Notes: generated by a model from the letters alone, not told the origin. 64,000 nucleotides of DNA from Acidobacteriota bacterium (GCA_016191085.1 JACPPJ010000038.1:62001-126000), one strand, 5' to 3'; numbered from the stretch's first letter, positions 37,641-48,415 are shown. Numbers and translations are program-made.

Positions 37641-38241
37641 ACGACAGAAAGACGCTCTAACCGAGCTGATCAATATCGCGTTTGCGCGCACCGGGGCCGC
37701 GCTTTCCGATCTCACCGGAAACCGTGTACTGCTGGCGCCGCCTCAAGTGGAAGTCTATCCTACGGCTGAGTTGCCGTCCGCAGTGGCGCGGTTTATTCCC
37801 GGCGAAGCGGCATCCATCCATCAAGTTTTCTCCGGCCCCATCGGAGGAGACGCCATGCTGCTGCTGACCTACGAGGACGCCGTGCGCCTGACCAATCTGA
37901 TTGCCAACGGCCACGCGCCCGTCACCCGCCTGGATGAATCCGCGCGTGAGGCTCTGACGGAGGTAGGCAATATACTCTTGAACGCCTGCCTGGGCATGTT
38001 CGGGAACGTACTGGATGTGCGTGTGTCGTTCTCCGTGCCGCACCTTCACGTCGATACAGTCGAGGATATGGTTACGGCGTGGGCGGGGCAGGAAATTGAG
38101 GTGCGCTACGCGCTTCTTGTATTTACATCGTTCAGGGTAAAGGACGCTGAGGTGAAGGGGTATGTGGTCCTGGTGTTGAGCGTCCGGTCGCTCGAGCGGT
38201 TGATGGCGGAGATCGACGCCTGGGTGACTCGATCGTGCTGA
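37627..38241 (+). CDS. CheC-like CheY-P phosphatase
   Basis: The 204-residue protein has two copies of the CheC/CheX active-site pattern E-x-x-N with a later Pro: LTELINIAFARTGAALSDL near the N terminus and ALTEVGNILLNACLGMF near residue 120. The family dephosphorylates CheY-P. Cluster context (directly after a CheY) fits this role. It could instead be a CheC relative that mainly binds CheY. Confidence 0.85.
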   Translation: MLLNERQKDALTELINIAFARTGAALSDLTGNRVLLAPPQVEVYPTAELPSAVARFIPGEAASIHQVFSGPIGGDAMLLLTYEDAVRLTNLIANGHAPVTRLDESAREALTEVGNILLNACLGMFGNVLDVRVSFSVPHLHVDTVEDMVTAWAGQEIEVRYALLVFTSFRVKDAEVKGYVVLVLSVRSLERLMAEIDAWVTRSC

Positions 38242-38287
38242 GACTCCTCCTCGTTCAGCCGGATATTAACGGCATTAGGGCGGAATT

Positions 38288-40360
38288 ATGGACACCGAAC
38301 CAAATTCAATAGACGCGCTGTTGCAGGCTGCTACGCTGCGATGGAGGTATGAGTCCGCTGCGCGAGGCATCTACACGACCGACGCGCGATTGAACATCCG
38401 CACCTGGAACTCTTGGCTGGAGAAGTACACGCATCGTACAGCTCAGGAGATGATCGGGCGCCATCTATTCGAAGCATTTCCCGAACTGGTCGAGCGCCAT
38501 TTCGACAAATACTACGCCGAGGTTCTGCAGGGTCATCCCACAGTGGTGGCCGAAAAGTTCCACACCTGTCTGCTGGACATGCCGGCTGAGGGCAGAACCA
38601 CTCGGCGCATGCGGCAGTCCGCGAACATCGCGCCTTTATTCCATGAAGATCAAGTCATTGGCACTCTGACGATCATCGACGACGTTACCGAGCGCGTGTT
38701 CCGCGAGGCGGAGTTGCAGGAACAGGTGACCAGAGCGCATGAACTACTGGAGGAATTGCGCCTGAGCGAGGAGCGACTGATTTTGGCGATGGAAGCAGCT
38801 CACGCTGGCTCGTTCGATTGGAATGTCGTAACCAACGAGACCTTCTGGTCGGGGGAATGTTACCGCATTTTTGGTGTTGACCCCGTCGGCGGCAATATCA
38901 CATACGAGGAATGGTTCAGCCGGATTCACCCCGAAGATAGGGAGCGGGTGACTGCGGCCATTGACAAGGCACTGGCTGACACGCATTCAGTGGAACTGGA
39001 ACACCGTGTAGTACGCCCGGATGGTTCCATCCGCTGGGTTAGTGGGATGAGCCGAACGGCATTTGGCCCTCAGCGGCGGCCGTTGCGCGTCACCGGCATC
39101 ATGATGGATATTACGAAGCACAAGCTTGCCGAAGCCGAGCGCGAGAGGTTGCTGGCCAGCGAACGCCACGCGCGCCTGGAGGCGGAAGAAGCCAGCCGTC
39201 TGAAGGACGAATTCCTGGCCACCGTTTCGCATGAACTGCGCACCCCTCTAAATGCGATCCTAGGCTGGGCATATATGCTCCGGAACAGCCACCTCGACGA
39301 ACTCGGCATGCAGCGCGCTCTCGAAAGCATCGACCGTAACGCGAACATGCAGGCACGACTGGTCGAGGACCTGCTGGACGTGTCGCGGATCATTTCCGGG
39401 AAAATGGCTCTGGACGTGCGCACTGTCAACCTCGCTACTGTCATCGAGGCTGCCGTTGAAACGTTGACGCTGGCCGCGAACGCTAAGCAGATCACGTTGG
39501 ATGTGAGCGTCGAAACAGGTCTTTGTATGGTGCTGGGCGACCAGACGCGACTGCAACAGGTGGTCTGGAACTTACTCTCCAATGCGATCAAGTTCACACC
39601 TACCGGGGGTCGCGTACAAGTTGCCGTGAAATGCGTGGATCCGAAGATCGAGATCACGGTGAGCGACACGGGCCAAGGCATCCGGGCGGAACTGCTGCCT
39701 TACGTCTTTGACCGGTTTCGCCAGGGAGACGGCTCTACAACCAGAGCGCAAGGCGGACTGGGACTGGGGCTTGCAATAGTGCGGCACCTCGTGGAACTGC
39801 ATGGCGGCGATGTGGGGGCATCCAGCCCCGGCGAAGGAATGGGCACAACAGTGCGGGTGAGGTTGCCCGTACTGCGTTCTAGTGCAATGCTCCCCATCAC
39901 CGATGGCTCTAAAGCAGCACAGGAGCTCGTCGATGCCAGCGAAAATGCCGCGTGGGTTCCGAACATTGAGGGTCTGCACGTCCTGGTGGTCGATGATGAA
40001 TCGGAGACGCGGCTGTTGGCGCGATCGATATTGGAGCAATTCAAAGCTACGGTCACTACTGCCGATTCAGCGGCTGAAGCACTGGAGTTGGTGCAGCAGG
40101 TTCGGCCTGACGTGCTGGTGGCCGATATCGGGCTTCCGCACGAGGATGGGTATTCGTTGATCAGCAAAGTTCGCGAGCTTCCTCCAGACAAAGGGGGCGA
40201 GATTCCCGCGGCAGCCCTGACCGCCTACGCGCGGCCCGAAGACCGCACTAAGGCGCTTCGAGCCGGATTCCAGTTACATATTCCCAAGCCATTACAACCT
40301 ACGCGATTGGTCATCGCGGTCCAGTACCTGGCCGGACTAGTTCGGCAAACCCGCGTATGA
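38288..40360 (+). CDS. Soluble hybrid histidine kinase (PAS-PAS-HK-REC)
   Basis: The 690-residue protein has two PAS domains (about 18-140 and 158-278, the second with a PAS-associated C-terminal motif EHRVVRPDGSIRWVSGM). A HisKA domain follows with His in TVSHELRTPLNAIL, then an HATPase (NLLSNAIKFTP, DTGQGI, GLGLGLAI) and a C-terminal receiver with Asp in VLVADIGLPHEDG. There is no membrane helix. As the last gene of the chemosensory run it may feed a second input into the CheY proteins, but its true partner cannot be told. Confidence 0.92.
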   Translation: MDTEPNSIDALLQAATLRWRYESAARGIYTTDARLNIRTWNSWLEKYTHRTAQEMIGRHLFEAFPELVERHFDKYYAEVLQGHPTVVAEKFHTCLLDMPAEGRTTRRMRQSANIAPLFHEDQVIGTLTIIDDVTERVFREAELQEQVTRAHELLEELRLSEERLILAMEAAHAGSFDWNVVTNETFWSGECYRIFGVDPVGGNITYEEWFSRIHPEDRERVTAAIDKALADTHSVELEHRVVRPDGSIRWVSGMSRTAFGPQRRPLRVTGIMMDITKHKLAEAERERLLASERHARLEAEEASRLKDEFLATVSHELRTPLNAILGWAYMLRNSHLDELGMQRALESIDRNANMQARLVEDLLDVSRIISGKMALDVRTVNLATVIEAAVETLTLAANAKQITLDVSVETGLCMVLGDQTRLQQVVWNLLSNAIKFTPTGGRVQVAVKCVDPKIEITVSDTGQGIRAELLPYVFDRFRQGDGSTTRAQGGLGLGLAIVRHLVELHGGDVGASSPGEGMGTTVRVRLPVLRSSAMLPITDGSKAAQELVDASENAAWVPNIEGLHVLVVDDESETRLLARSILEQFKATVTTADSAAEALELVQQVRPDVLVADIGLPHEDGYSLISKVRELPPDKGGEIPAAALTAYARPEDRTKALRAGFQLHIPKPLQPTRLVIAVQYLAGLVRQTRV

Positions 40361-40466
40361 TCGCTGACTCAGCAATGCTCTAACTGCAACCGCGGGCCTC
40401 AGTTCCGCTCCGTTAAGCCTCTCGATTCATTGGGCATGACCAGAGCGTGCGAAAACGCCGGATTTG

Positions 40467-40663
40467 CGGAAGGGCACGACTTCAGTCGTGCCGTAAGCCG
40501 CGCTATATTCGGCTTCAGCCGCTGAGGTCAGCCATGGCCAGGTTTTCGCGCACACTCTTCAAGTCATGACGAAAAGCGACACCAAGCGGTACGGTTTTGC
40601 CGCTTACGCTTGAACCTCAGGGCCTAAAGGCCCGCTTAATCTGCGCAGTTGCGGCACGGCTGA
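40467..40663. repeat. Dispersed palindromic repeat, copy 2 (rearranged)
   Basis: The element opens with GGAAGGGCACGAC-TTCAGTCGTGCC. Its right end, 40613-40663, is the reverse complement of 42081-42131 in copy 3 with one mismatch (CTCAGGGCCTAAAGGCCCGC core), so parts of the element are in inverted order here. It abuts the MITE-like element at 40658. The whole 40361-40973 gap contains no gene that I can support. Confidence 0.7.
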
Positions 40664-40820
40664 ACAGGCTGCTGAAAAATGCCCGTGGATGTCATCCTGA
40701 AGACCGCGGCTTGCCCGGTTGAAGGATCTGCTTTTGTTTTCAGTGCGGCCAGAGAAAAGCAGATTCCTCGCTGCGCTCGGAATGACACGATCGGAACATT
40801 TTTCAGCAGCCTGTGAAGCC
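40658..40820. mobile_element. MITE-like element with long terminal inverted repeats
   Basis: Perfect 18-bp ends ACAGGCTGCTGAAAAATG (40664-40681) and the complement at 40797-40814 extend to 24 bp with two mismatches. The interior is itself an imperfect inverted repeat (GAAGGATCTGCTTTT against AAAAGCAGATTCCTC; GTCATCCTGA against TCGGAATGAC). There is no coding capacity and no clear target duplication. It is read as a non-autonomous, hairpin-forming dispersed element. Confidence 0.7.
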
Positions 40821-40973
40821 GGGTCCTTACGAATCCTTCCCCGTCTACAGCAATGCTGAAAACGCCCAATTCGCCAAAAAAAGATGCCGGAAAGACTTAG
40901 CATTTCATCAAAGTCATAGATTTGTAGTGTCCCGCAGTGTAAGCAAAGGTGACCAGCGACAAGGTTCGAAACT

Positions 40974-41363
40974 ATGAATGTGCTTTGGGTGTTAGTCGTT
41001 TACACAATTGCTGTTGTATCGCTGACCGCAACTATCCTTCTCGTATCTTATCTGCTCGGGCAGAGACATGCCGACCCCGATAGGGACAAACCTTATGAAG
41101 GCGGCGTGATGTCGCAAGGCACGGCGCACGTGCGGCTATCAGTGAAGTACTACGTCATAGCCATGTTCTTTGTCGTCTTCGACGTGGAGGCCGCGTTCAT
41201 TTATCTCTGGGCCGTAGTTGCAAGAGAAGCAGGATGGATCGGCTACTTTGAGATGCTGATCTTCGCTGCCGTGCTCGCCTTCTCGCTTGCTTACCTCTGG
41301 CGCGTGGGGGCGCTTGATTGGGCCAACGTGCGGCGGCGCAGGAACATTTCACGGGGAGCATGA
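40974..41363 (+). CDS. nuoA: NADH-quinone oxidoreductase subunit A
   Basis: The 129-residue protein has three membrane helices and the family core KYYVIAMFFVVFDVEAAFIYLWAV with the conserved acidic residues. It belongs to the membrane arm near the quinone site of complex I. It is the first gene of a complete nuoA-N set, 3 bases before nuoB. Confidence 0.95.
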   Translation: MNVLWVLVVYTIAVVSLTATILLVSYLLGQRHADPDRDKPYEGGVMSQGTAHVRLSVKYYVIAMFFVVFDVEAAFIYLWAVVAREAGWIGYFEMLIFAAVLAFSLAYLWRVGALDWANVRRRRNISRGA

Positions 41364-41366
41364 CGA

Positions 41367-42029
41367 ATGCGCTTTTGGGGCTATCAGCCTGGCGCCAAAG
41401 CTGGTGCAGTAATGTCGCGCGCGGAAACGTATTCGTCTCCTGCCGAAGCGTACGAATCCAGTGTGCGGCGCAACCTAGTGCTGTCACGCCTGCAGGACCT
41501 CGTTGCGTGGGGCCGGAAGAACTCGCTATGGCCGTTCGGGTTCGGCCTATCTTGCTGCTTCGTTGAGATGGCGACCATGCTCACCAGCCGCTACGATGCC
41601 GCGCGGTTCGGCGCCGAAGTGATCCGCGGATCGCCGCGCGAAGCCGACGTGATGGTGGTCGCCGGAACGGTTTTCAGGAAAATGGCGCCCATCATATTCC
41701 GGCTGTATCAGCAGATGATGGAGCCCCGCTGGGTTATTTCGATGGGTTCCTGTGCGAATTCAGGAGGCATGTTCGACATCTACAGCGTGGTTCAGGGCGT
41801 AGATAAGTTCCTGCCCGTCGACGTTTATGTGCAAGGCTGTCCTCCGCGGCCCGATTCGTTGCTGGAAGGTCTGCTGCTGCTGCAAGACCTGACGGGGAAA
41901 GAACGCCGCCCGCTGAGCTGGGTGGCCGGCCCGCAGGGACTCGAACGAGCCGCCATGCCGTCGCGCCGCGATCTGTTTCAAATCGAGCGCAGCAAGACCA
42001 CATCCCTGAGACCGATGGACGAGATATAG
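41367..42029 (+). CDS. nuoB: NADH-quinone oxidoreductase subunit B
   Basis: The 220-residue protein has the N2 cluster ligands: the tandem Cys pair in [13 protein letters not shown], a Cys in [11 protein letters not shown], and a Cys in QGCPPRPD. It carries the last FeS cluster before quinone in the peripheral arm. It is separated from nuoCD by a 198-base gap containing a dispersed repeat. Confidence 0.96.
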   Translation: MRFWGYQPGAKAGAVMSRAETYSSPAEAYESSVRRNLVLSRLQDLVAWGRKNSLWPFGFGLSCCFVEMATMLTSRYDAARFGAEVIRGSPREADVMVVAGTVFRKMAPIIFRLYQQMMEPRWVISMGSCANSGGMFDIYSVVQGVDKFLPVDVYVQGCPPRPDSLLEGLLLLQDLTGKERRPLSWVAGPQGLERAAMPSRRDLFQIERSKTTSLRPMDEI

Positions 42030-42064
42030 ACCGTTTTCAGTATTCTGTAGCCCTACGAGGATTC

Positions 42065-42197
42065 GTAAGGGCACGGCTTCAGCCGTGCCGCAACTGCGCA
42101 GAGTAAGCGGGCCTTTAGGCCCTGAGGTCCAGCGCTCTGCAGCTAAAGCCGTATTGTTTGGTACTCTTTGTCGGCATGACTGAAGTCATGCCCTTAC
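42065..42197. repeat. Dispersed palindromic repeat, copy 3, inside the nuo operon
   Basis: The 133-base element starts with GTAAGGGCA and ends with TGCCCTTAC. It contains palindromes such as GGGCCTTTAGGCCC and GGCACGGCTTCAGCCGTGCC, and GGCATGACTGAAGTCATGCC near its right end. It lies between nuoB and nuoCD, 31 bases before the nuoCD start. It should be transcribed and could form strong RNA hairpins. Confidence 0.8.
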
Positions 42198-42227
42198 AGG
42201 TCCACAGCAATTGTAGAAACGCTCCTG

Positions 42228-43982
42228 ATGCAGGCAGCAATCACAGACGCCCTCGATGAACTCACCGCCCGTTTCGGCGAAGCGGTCCTCAGCATTCAAC
42301 CTACCGCCGACGGAATTCCCACGTTGTGGGTGTCGCGAGATCGTGTGCGTGATGTGCTCCGATACCTGAAGCACGATCTCCCCAACCCATATCGCATGCT
42401 CTTCGACCTGACCGCCATAGACGAGCGCGTGCGCCTTCACCGAGCCGGGCAGCCGGCCAGTGATTTCACCGTCGTCTACGTACTGCTTTCTTTCGACCGC
42501 AACAGCTACATCCGTATCAAGGTTCCGCTCCAGGCAGAACAGGCGTCCGTGCCCACCATCACCGATCTATGGCCGATGGCGAATTGGTACGAGCGCGAGA
42601 TGTGGGACATGTTCGGCGTCAACGTCGAAGGGCATCCGTATCTGCGTCGCATCCTGATGCCGCCCACGTGGGTGGGGCACCCGCTGCGGAAGGATCATCC
42701 CGCGCGCGCCACGGAGATGCAACCGTTCCAAATGGACGAGGACCTCGAGGAATCCGAGCAGGAGGCGCTGCGGTTTCAGCCAGAGGAATGGGGCATGAAG
42801 CGCGAGCGCGAGGGGGCTGACTTCCTCTTCCTGAACGTCGGGCCGCAGCACCCCGGCACCCACGGAGTGCTTCGCGTTGTGCTCCAGCTTGACGGGGAAG
42901 AGATAGTGGACGCGGTTCCGGATATCGGCTATCACCATCGCGGCAAAGAAAAGATGGGAGAGCGCCAGACGTGGCACACGTATATTCCCTACACGGACCG
43001 CGTGGATTACCTCAGCGGCGTAGTCAACGAACTTGCATATCTGCTTTCGGTCGAGATGCTCGCCGGCATTGAACTGCCGGCGCGCGCCACAGTCATTCGC
43101 GTAATGATGAGCGAACTATATCGCATCACGAATCACCTGGTCTGGTTCGGCACCTTCGCGCAGGACGTCGGGCAGCTCTCTCCCGTGTTCTATACGTTCA
43201 ACGACCGCGAGCGCGCCTACGCGATTACGGAAGCGATCTGCGGAGCGCGCATGCATCCGAACTGGTTCCGCATTGGCGGGATCATGTGGGACTTGCCCAA
43301 CGGCTGGGACACGCTTGTGCGAGACTTCATCGCATACCTCCCGCCTCGCCTGAAGGAGTACGAAGCGGCTGTTATGCGGAACGGCATTTTTAAAGCGCGG
43401 ACAGTCGGCGTGGGCACATACACGTTGGACGACGCGATCGATTGGGGCGTCACCGGCCCTAACCTCCGCGCCTGCGGCATCGATTGGGACCTGCGAAAGA
43501 AGCAGCCCTACTCCGGTTACGAGCTGTTTGAATTCGATATTCCAACCGCGCAGCATGGCGATTGCTACGACCGCGCGGTTGTGCGCGTCGAAGAGATGCG
43601 GCAGAGCCTGCGCATCATACAACAGTGCGTGGACAACATGCCGGAAGGTCTGCACAAATCCAAGCACCGGCTGACAACGCCTCCCATCAAAGAGCCATAC
43701 ACCATGCACGACATCGAGACGCTGATCACGCATTTCTTAAGCGTCAGTTGGGGGCCGGTGCTGCCGCCCGGCGAAGCCATGCGCCCGATCGAGGGCAGCA
43801 AGGGCATGTACGCGTACTACCTGATCAGCGACGGAAACACTGAATCGTATCGCACGCGCATCCGCACGCCATCGTTTCCGCACATGCAAACTCTCCCGTT
43901 GCTGACGCGGGGCGGCATGGTGGCGGATTTGCTTGCCGTGCTCGGCGCAATGGATTTTGTGCTGGCCGATGTGGACCGGTGA
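42228..43982 (+). CDS. nuoCD: NADH-quinone oxidoreductase, fused subunits C and D
   Basis: The 584-residue protein joins NuoC (about residues 1-180, with [12 protein letters not shown] and PLRKDHPA) to NuoD (about 195-584, with [14 protein letters not shown] and the quinone-site His/Tyr region). The fusion is known from E. coli-type complex I. No strong ribosome site is visible before the ATG, and a repeat element lies just upstream. Confidence 0.96.
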   Translation: MQAAITDALDELTARFGEAVLSIQPTADGIPTLWVSRDRVRDVLRYLKHDLPNPYRMLFDLTAIDERVRLHRAGQPASDFTVVYVLLSFDRNSYIRIKVPLQAEQASVPTITDLWPMANWYEREMWDMFGVNVEGHPYLRRILMPPTWVGHPLRKDHPARATEMQPFQMDEDLEESEQEALRFQPEEWGMKREREGADFLFLNVGPQHPGTHGVLRVVLQLDGEEIVDAVPDIGYHHRGKEKMGERQTWHTYIPYTDRVDYLSGVVNELAYLLSVEMLAGIELPARATVIRVMMSELYRITNHLVWFGTFAQDVGQLSPVFYTFNDRERAYAITEAICGARMHPNWFRIGGIMWDLPNGWDTLVRDFIAYLPPRLKEYEAAVMRNGIFKARTVGVGTYTLDDAIDWGVTGPNLRACGIDWDLRKKQPYSGYELFEFDIPTAQHGDCYDRAVVRVEEMRQSLRIIQQCVDNMPEGLHKSKHRLTTPPIKEPYTMHDIETLITHFLSVSWGPVLPPGEAMRPIEGSKGMYAYYLISDGNTESYRTRIRTPSFPHMQTLPLLTRGGMVADLLAVLGAMDFVLADVDR

Positions 43983-43988
43983 GGAACT

Positions 43989-44453
43989 ATGCTGAGCGCC
44001 GAGGAAAAGGCGGAGCTTGACCGCGAATTGCAGCAGTATCCCGCCCGCCAATCGGCGTGCATCGACGCGATGAAGATCGTGCAACGGCATCGCCGATGGC
44101 TCTCGGACGAGGCTCTGCGCGATATCGGCGAATACCTGGGCATGTCTGTTGCGGACCTCGACGGCGTCGCGACGTTTTACAACCTGCTCTTTCGCAAACC
44201 GGTCGGCAGGCATGTCGTGATGATCTGCGACAGCGTCACGTGCTGGATCATGGGCTACGAAAAACTGCGTGACACTCTGATGAACCGGCTCGGCGTTAGC
44301 CTCGGCGAAACTACATCCGACGACCGTTTCACTGTGCTGCCGATCGTCTGTCTCGGTAATTGCGACAAGGCGCCCACGTTGATGGTGGATCGGGATACTT
44401 ATGGCAACGTAAGCCCCGAAACAGTGGAGGAAATTCTCGCACGCTACAAATAG
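43989..44453 (+). CDS. nuoE: NADH-quinone oxidoreductase subunit E
   Basis: The 154-residue thioredoxin-like ferredoxin has the 2Fe-2S ligands in CDSVTC and CLGNC. It binds cluster N1a in the NADH-dehydrogenase module next to NuoF. It lies 6 bases after nuoCD and 1 base before nuoF. Confidence 0.95.
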   Translation: MLSAEEKAELDRELQQYPARQSACIDAMKIVQRHRRWLSDEALRDIGEYLGMSVADLDGVATFYNLLFRKPVGRHVVMICDSVTCWIMGYEKLRDTLMNRLGVSLGETTSDDRFTVLPIVCLGNCDKAPTLMVDRDTYGNVSPETVEEILARYK

Positions 44454-44454
44454 G

Positions 44455-45732
44455 ATGGAAAAACCGCTGACCGGCCGAATGCGCTCCGATGGAGAACCCG
44501 TGGACCTGCAGGAGTACGAACGCGCGGGCGGTTATCAGGCCATTCAAAAGGCGCTCGGCCGGATGACACCAAAACAAGTACAGGAGGAAGTGCAAAGGAG
44601 CAATCTGCGCGGGCGCGGAGGCGCCGGCTTCGGAACAGGCCTGAAGTGGAGTTTCGTGCCGATAGGGCCGGACGCTCCTCGGCCGAAGTACGTGGTTTGC
44701 AACGCCGATGAGATGGAGCCCGGCACATTCAAGGATCGCCTCCTGATGGAACGCGATCCGCACCAGCTCATTGAGGGCATCATCCTCACGTCGTACGCTG
44801 TGGAGGCCGAGGTTGCTTACCTTTTTCTGCGCGGCGAGTACACCTTGGCGGAAGACACGCTGGCGCGCGCCATCAGCGATGCGTACAGGGCGGGTTATTG
44901 GGGCAGGAATATCGCGGGCACCGGCTACAACTTGGATCTGTATCTGCACACCTCGGCGGGGCGCTACATCTGCGGAGAGGAGACCGCGCTCCTCAATGCA
45001 CTCGAAGGCAAGCGCGCGAACCCTCGTGCCAAGCCGCCGTTTCCTCCCGTCGTGGGATTGTGGGGCAAGCCCACCGTCATCAACAACGTCGAGACGCTCT
45101 GCAACGTGCCGCACATCATTCGCAACGGAGCGGACTGGTTCCGCGCATTGAGCCGCAGTCCCGATGGCGGCACTAAACTCTTTGGCGCCAGCGGGCGCGT
45201 CAAGCGCCCGGGAATCTGGGAACTTCCTATGGGTGTTACCATTCGCGAAGTGATCGAGGAGCCCGCCGGCGGAATGCAGGACGGCTACGCGCTGCGCGGT
45301 CTCCAGCCCGGCGGAGCTTCCACAGATTTCCTCACGACCGAGCACCTCGACGTTGCACTGGATTTCAACAGCATCGCCAAAGTGGGCAGCCGCCTTGGTA
45401 CCGGGACCATGATCATCCTCGACGACCGCACCTGTCCTGTAGGGATGACGCTCAACCTGACGCATTTCTTCGCGCAGGAATCCTGCGGCTGGTGCACGCC
45501 CTGTTGGGCCGGCCTCTCGTGGTGCGAGCAGATTCTCGCCGCCATCGAAAAGGGCAACGGACGCTCCGAGGATCTCGGCCACCTGGAATTCCAAACCAGA
45601 TTCTTTGGCCTGGGGAACACCTTCTGCGCCCTTGCGCCGGGCGCCGCCGAACCGATACAGAGCGCGCTGAAATATTTCCGGCAAGATTTTCAGAAGCACA
45701 TCGACGAGAAGAGATGCCCCTGGAAGGGTTGA
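44455..45732 (+). CDS. nuoF: NADH-quinone oxidoreductase subunit F
   Basis: The 425-residue protein has the NADH/FMN-binding region (GRGGAGFGTGLKW), the GEETALLNALEG motif, and N3 cluster Cys in ESCGWCTPC with a fourth Cys in NTFCAL. It is the NADH-oxidising subunit of complex I. Confidence 0.96.
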   Translation: MEKPLTGRMRSDGEPVDLQEYERAGGYQAIQKALGRMTPKQVQEEVQRSNLRGRGGAGFGTGLKWSFVPIGPDAPRPKYVVCNADEMEPGTFKDRLLMERDPHQLIEGIILTSYAVEAEVAYLFLRGEYTLAEDTLARAISDAYRAGYWGRNIAGTGYNLDLYLHTSAGRYICGEETALLNALEGKRANPRAKPPFPPVVGLWGKPTVINNVETLCNVPHIIRNGADWFRALSRSPDGGTKLFGASGRVKRPGIWELPMGVTIREVIEEPAGGMQDGYALRGLQPGGASTDFLTTEHLDVALDFNSIAKVGSRLGTGTMIILDDRTCPVGMTLNLTHFFAQESCGWCTPCWAGLSWCEQILAAIEKGNGRSEDLGHLEFQTRFFGLGNTFCALAPGAAEPIQSALKYFRQDFQKHIDEKRCPWKG

Positions 45733-45745
45733 AGCTCATCGGTCT

Positions 45746-48415
45746 ATGGCCACTGTTTACATTGACGGCAATCGGCACGATGCGGACGCAAAGCAGAACA
45801 TGCTCCACGTGAGCTTATCGCTCGGATATGACCTGCCGTTCTTCTGCTGGCATCCGGCGATGGGCTCGATTGGCGCATGCCGCCAGTGCGCCGTAAAACA
45901 ATTCAAGGACGAGAAGGACACCAAAGGCCGGCTAGTGATGGCCTGCTTGACTCCGGCCCTCGAAGACACTCGGATTAGCATCGCCGATCAGGAAGCGCAA
46001 GAGTTCCGCGCCGCGATCATTGAGGGCCTGATGCTGCATCACCCGCACGATTGTCCTGTGTGTGACGAAGGCGGCGAATGCCACCTTCAAGACATGACAT
46101 ATCTCACGGGCCACGCTTATCGGCGCTATCGTTTTCAAAAGCGAACGTACCGCAATCAGTTCTTGGGTCCGTTTGTTAATCACGAGATGAATCGCTGCAT
46201 ACAGTGTTACCGCTGTGTGCGCTTCTACCGCGGCTATGCTGGCGAGCACGATCTGAACTCGTTCTCGATCCACCACACCGTGTACTTTGGCCGTCACGAA
46301 GACGGCATTCTCGAAAGCGAGTTCTCAGGCAACTTGGCGGAGGTTTGCCCCACGGGCGTATTCACTGACCGCACGCTGGGGCAACACTACACGAGAAAGT
46401 GGGACCAGACCTACGCGCCCTCGATCTGCCACTCCTGCGGGGTCGGCTGCAACATCAGCCCCGGCCAGCGTGACGGCATCGTGCGGCGAATCTTAAATCG
46501 CTACAACCATGAAGTGAACGGCTATTTCATCTGCGACCGCGGCCGGTTCAGTTATGAGTACGTGAACAGTCCCGAGCGGATTCGCGCCCCGCTCGTTCGG
46601 CGTGGCGACGAGCGGGAAGTCATCGAAAAAGATGAGGCCGTAAAAATCTTTGCGGAAATGCTTGGGTCGGGCGAAGACGTAATCGGCATCGGGTCGCCAC
46701 GCGCGTCGTTAGAGGCAAACTTCGCGCTGCGCGCGCTGGTTGGTGCTGACCGTTTCTTTTCGGGTTTCTCAACTGGTGAACAGCGGCTCATCGAGCTGAT
46801 GCTCAGCATCATGCAAACCGTACACGTCCCCTCTCTGCGCGAGGTTGAGGCCTGCGACGCCGTGCTGATCTTAGGCGAGGACGTGACGAACGTGGCAGCA
46901 CGAATGGCGCTGGCTCTGCGCCAGTCTGCGAGGCGGGAACCGCAGAAAAAGGCGCTCGCCGCTCGAGTTCCGCTCTGGGACGACTTAGGCGTGCGTCAGG
47001 TGACTGGAGATGCTATCGGTCCTGTGTTTATTGCTTTCCCATGTGCAACCAGGCTCGACGACGTGGCGGAGGCCACGTATCGCGGCCGGCCGGATCAGAT
47101 CGCACAATTCGGCTATGCGGTGGCCGCCGCTATTCACTCCGGAGCGCCGCCCGCGAATACTGACGCCTCCGCACAAGCGTTGGTCAAACGAATTGCGGAA
47201 GCGTTGCGTACTGCTGAGCGCCCACTGGTGGTGAGTGGAGCGACCCTGCGCAACGAGGCGATCATCGGCGCGGCAGCGAACATCGTGTATGCACTCGAAC
47301 GCGAAGGCCGCAGCGCTGGACTTGCTTTCACGATGCCGGAAGCAAACACCTGTGGTCTTGGCCTTATGCGCGCTCGCGCTTTGGAAGAGGCGCTTGAATC
47401 GAGGGTGCAATATGGGACTGTGGTAATACTCGAAAACGATCTGTACCGCCGCGCTACAGCCGCCATAGTAGATGAGTTCCTCGCTCGCGCGGGCAATGTT
47501 GTGGTGCTGGACCAGGTAAACACCAGAACGGCTGCACGGGCCAACCTCGTGTTGCCGGTCGCGAGTTTCGCTGAATCTGCCGGAACACTCGTCAACTTCG
47601 AAAGTCGCGCACAGCGGTTTTTCCCGGTGCTCCCGCCCAGCGACGTACAGGAAAGCTGGCGATGGATTACCGATGTGGCGACGAGGCGCGGTGAGTTCGG
47701 TAGCTGGAACTCGCTCGATGACGTAACTGCTGCGGTCGAGCAAGAGATGCCCATTTTCCGAGGCATCACTGCTGCTGCGCCGCCGTCGAGCTATCGCATC
47801 GCCGGTGAAAAGATTCCGCGCCAGCCGCATCGCTACAGCGGCCGGACGGCCACGCTCGTCAATATCAGCATTCATGAACCGCCGCCGCCCGACGATCCCG
47901 ACTCGCCGCTTGCTTACTCGATGGAAGGATACACGTACAAAGCGCCTGCCTCGGCTCTTCCCTTTTTGTGGGCGCCGGGCTGGAACTCTGCGCGAGCCCT
48001 GCTCAAGTTTCAAGAGGAGATCAACGGTCCGCTGCGCGGCGGACCCGTTGGCATTCGCCTGATCAGAGGCGATAGGCGCGGCGCACCCGAGTTTTTCTCC
48101 GGCGCTCCAGAGCCCGTCAACGCGCCGGAGCGCCGATGGCTCGCGGTGCCCATTTACCATCTGTTCGGCTCTGACGAGCTGACGCATTGGGCCCCGGCAA
48201 TCTCGTCACTCGCTCCGCAGCCGTATGTGGCGGTGAACGAACGTGCCGGATTTCGCGACGGCGCGCCGGTGGCATTTCAAAGCGACGGTGCGACCCAGAC
48301 GGCTGTGATCAAGATCAGAAGCGAAATTCCCGATGGAGTGGCCGCCGTGCCCGCAGGTTTGCGGGAGACCGAAACTCTTCGCCTGCCAGCGTGGATTTCT
48401 ATCGAGGCGATATGA
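45746..48415 (+). CDS. nuoG: NADH-quinone oxidoreductase subunit G
   Basis: The 889-residue protein has the N-terminal 2Fe-2S domain, the [15 protein letters not shown] and [11 protein letters not shown] cluster motifs, and the extra N7-type motif C-x2-C-x3-C (CHSCGVGC) with a later Cys in FICDRGR. A molybdopterin-fold body follows. The N7 site and the length match the E. coli-type protein. The last 200 residues are less conserved. The stop overlaps the nuoH start. Confidence 0.94.
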   Translation: MATVYIDGNRHDADAKQNMLHVSLSLGYDLPFFCWHPAMGSIGACRQCAVKQFKDEKDTKGRLVMACLTPALEDTRISIADQEAQEFRAAIIEGLMLHHPHDCPVCDEGGECHLQDMTYLTGHAYRRYRFQKRTYRNQFLGPFVNHEMNRCIQCYRCVRFYRGYAGEHDLNSFSIHHTVYFGRHEDGILESEFSGNLAEVCPTGVFTDRTLGQHYTRKWDQTYAPSICHSCGVGCNISPGQRDGIVRRILNRYNHEVNGYFICDRGRFSYEYVNSPERIRAPLVRRGDEREVIEKDEAVKIFAEMLGSGEDVIGIGSPRASLEANFALRALVGADRFFSGFSTGEQRLIELMLSIMQTVHVPSLREVEACDAVLILGEDVTNVAARMALALRQSARREPQKKALAARVPLWDDLGVRQVTGDAIGPVFIAFPCATRLDDVAEATYRGRPDQIAQFGYAVAAAIHSGAPPANTDASAQALVKRIAEALRTAERPLVVSGATLRNEAIIGAAANIVYALEREGRSAGLAFTMPEANTCGLGLMRARALEEALESRVQYGTVVILENDLYRRATAAIVDEFLARAGNVVVLDQVNTRTAARANLVLPVASFAESAGTLVNFESRAQRFFPVLPPSDVQESWRWITDVATRRGEFGSWNSLDDVTAAVEQEMPIFRGITAAAPPSSYRIAGEKIPRQPHRYSGRTATLVNISIHEPPPPDDPDSPLAYSMEGYTYKAPASALPFLWAPGWNSARALLKFQEEINGPLRGGPVGIRLIRGDRRGAPEFFSGAPEPVNAPERRWLAVPIYHLFGSDELTHWAPAISSLAPQPYVAVNERAGFRDGAPVAFQSDGATQTAVIKIRSEIPDGVAAVPAGLRETETLRLPAWISIEAI

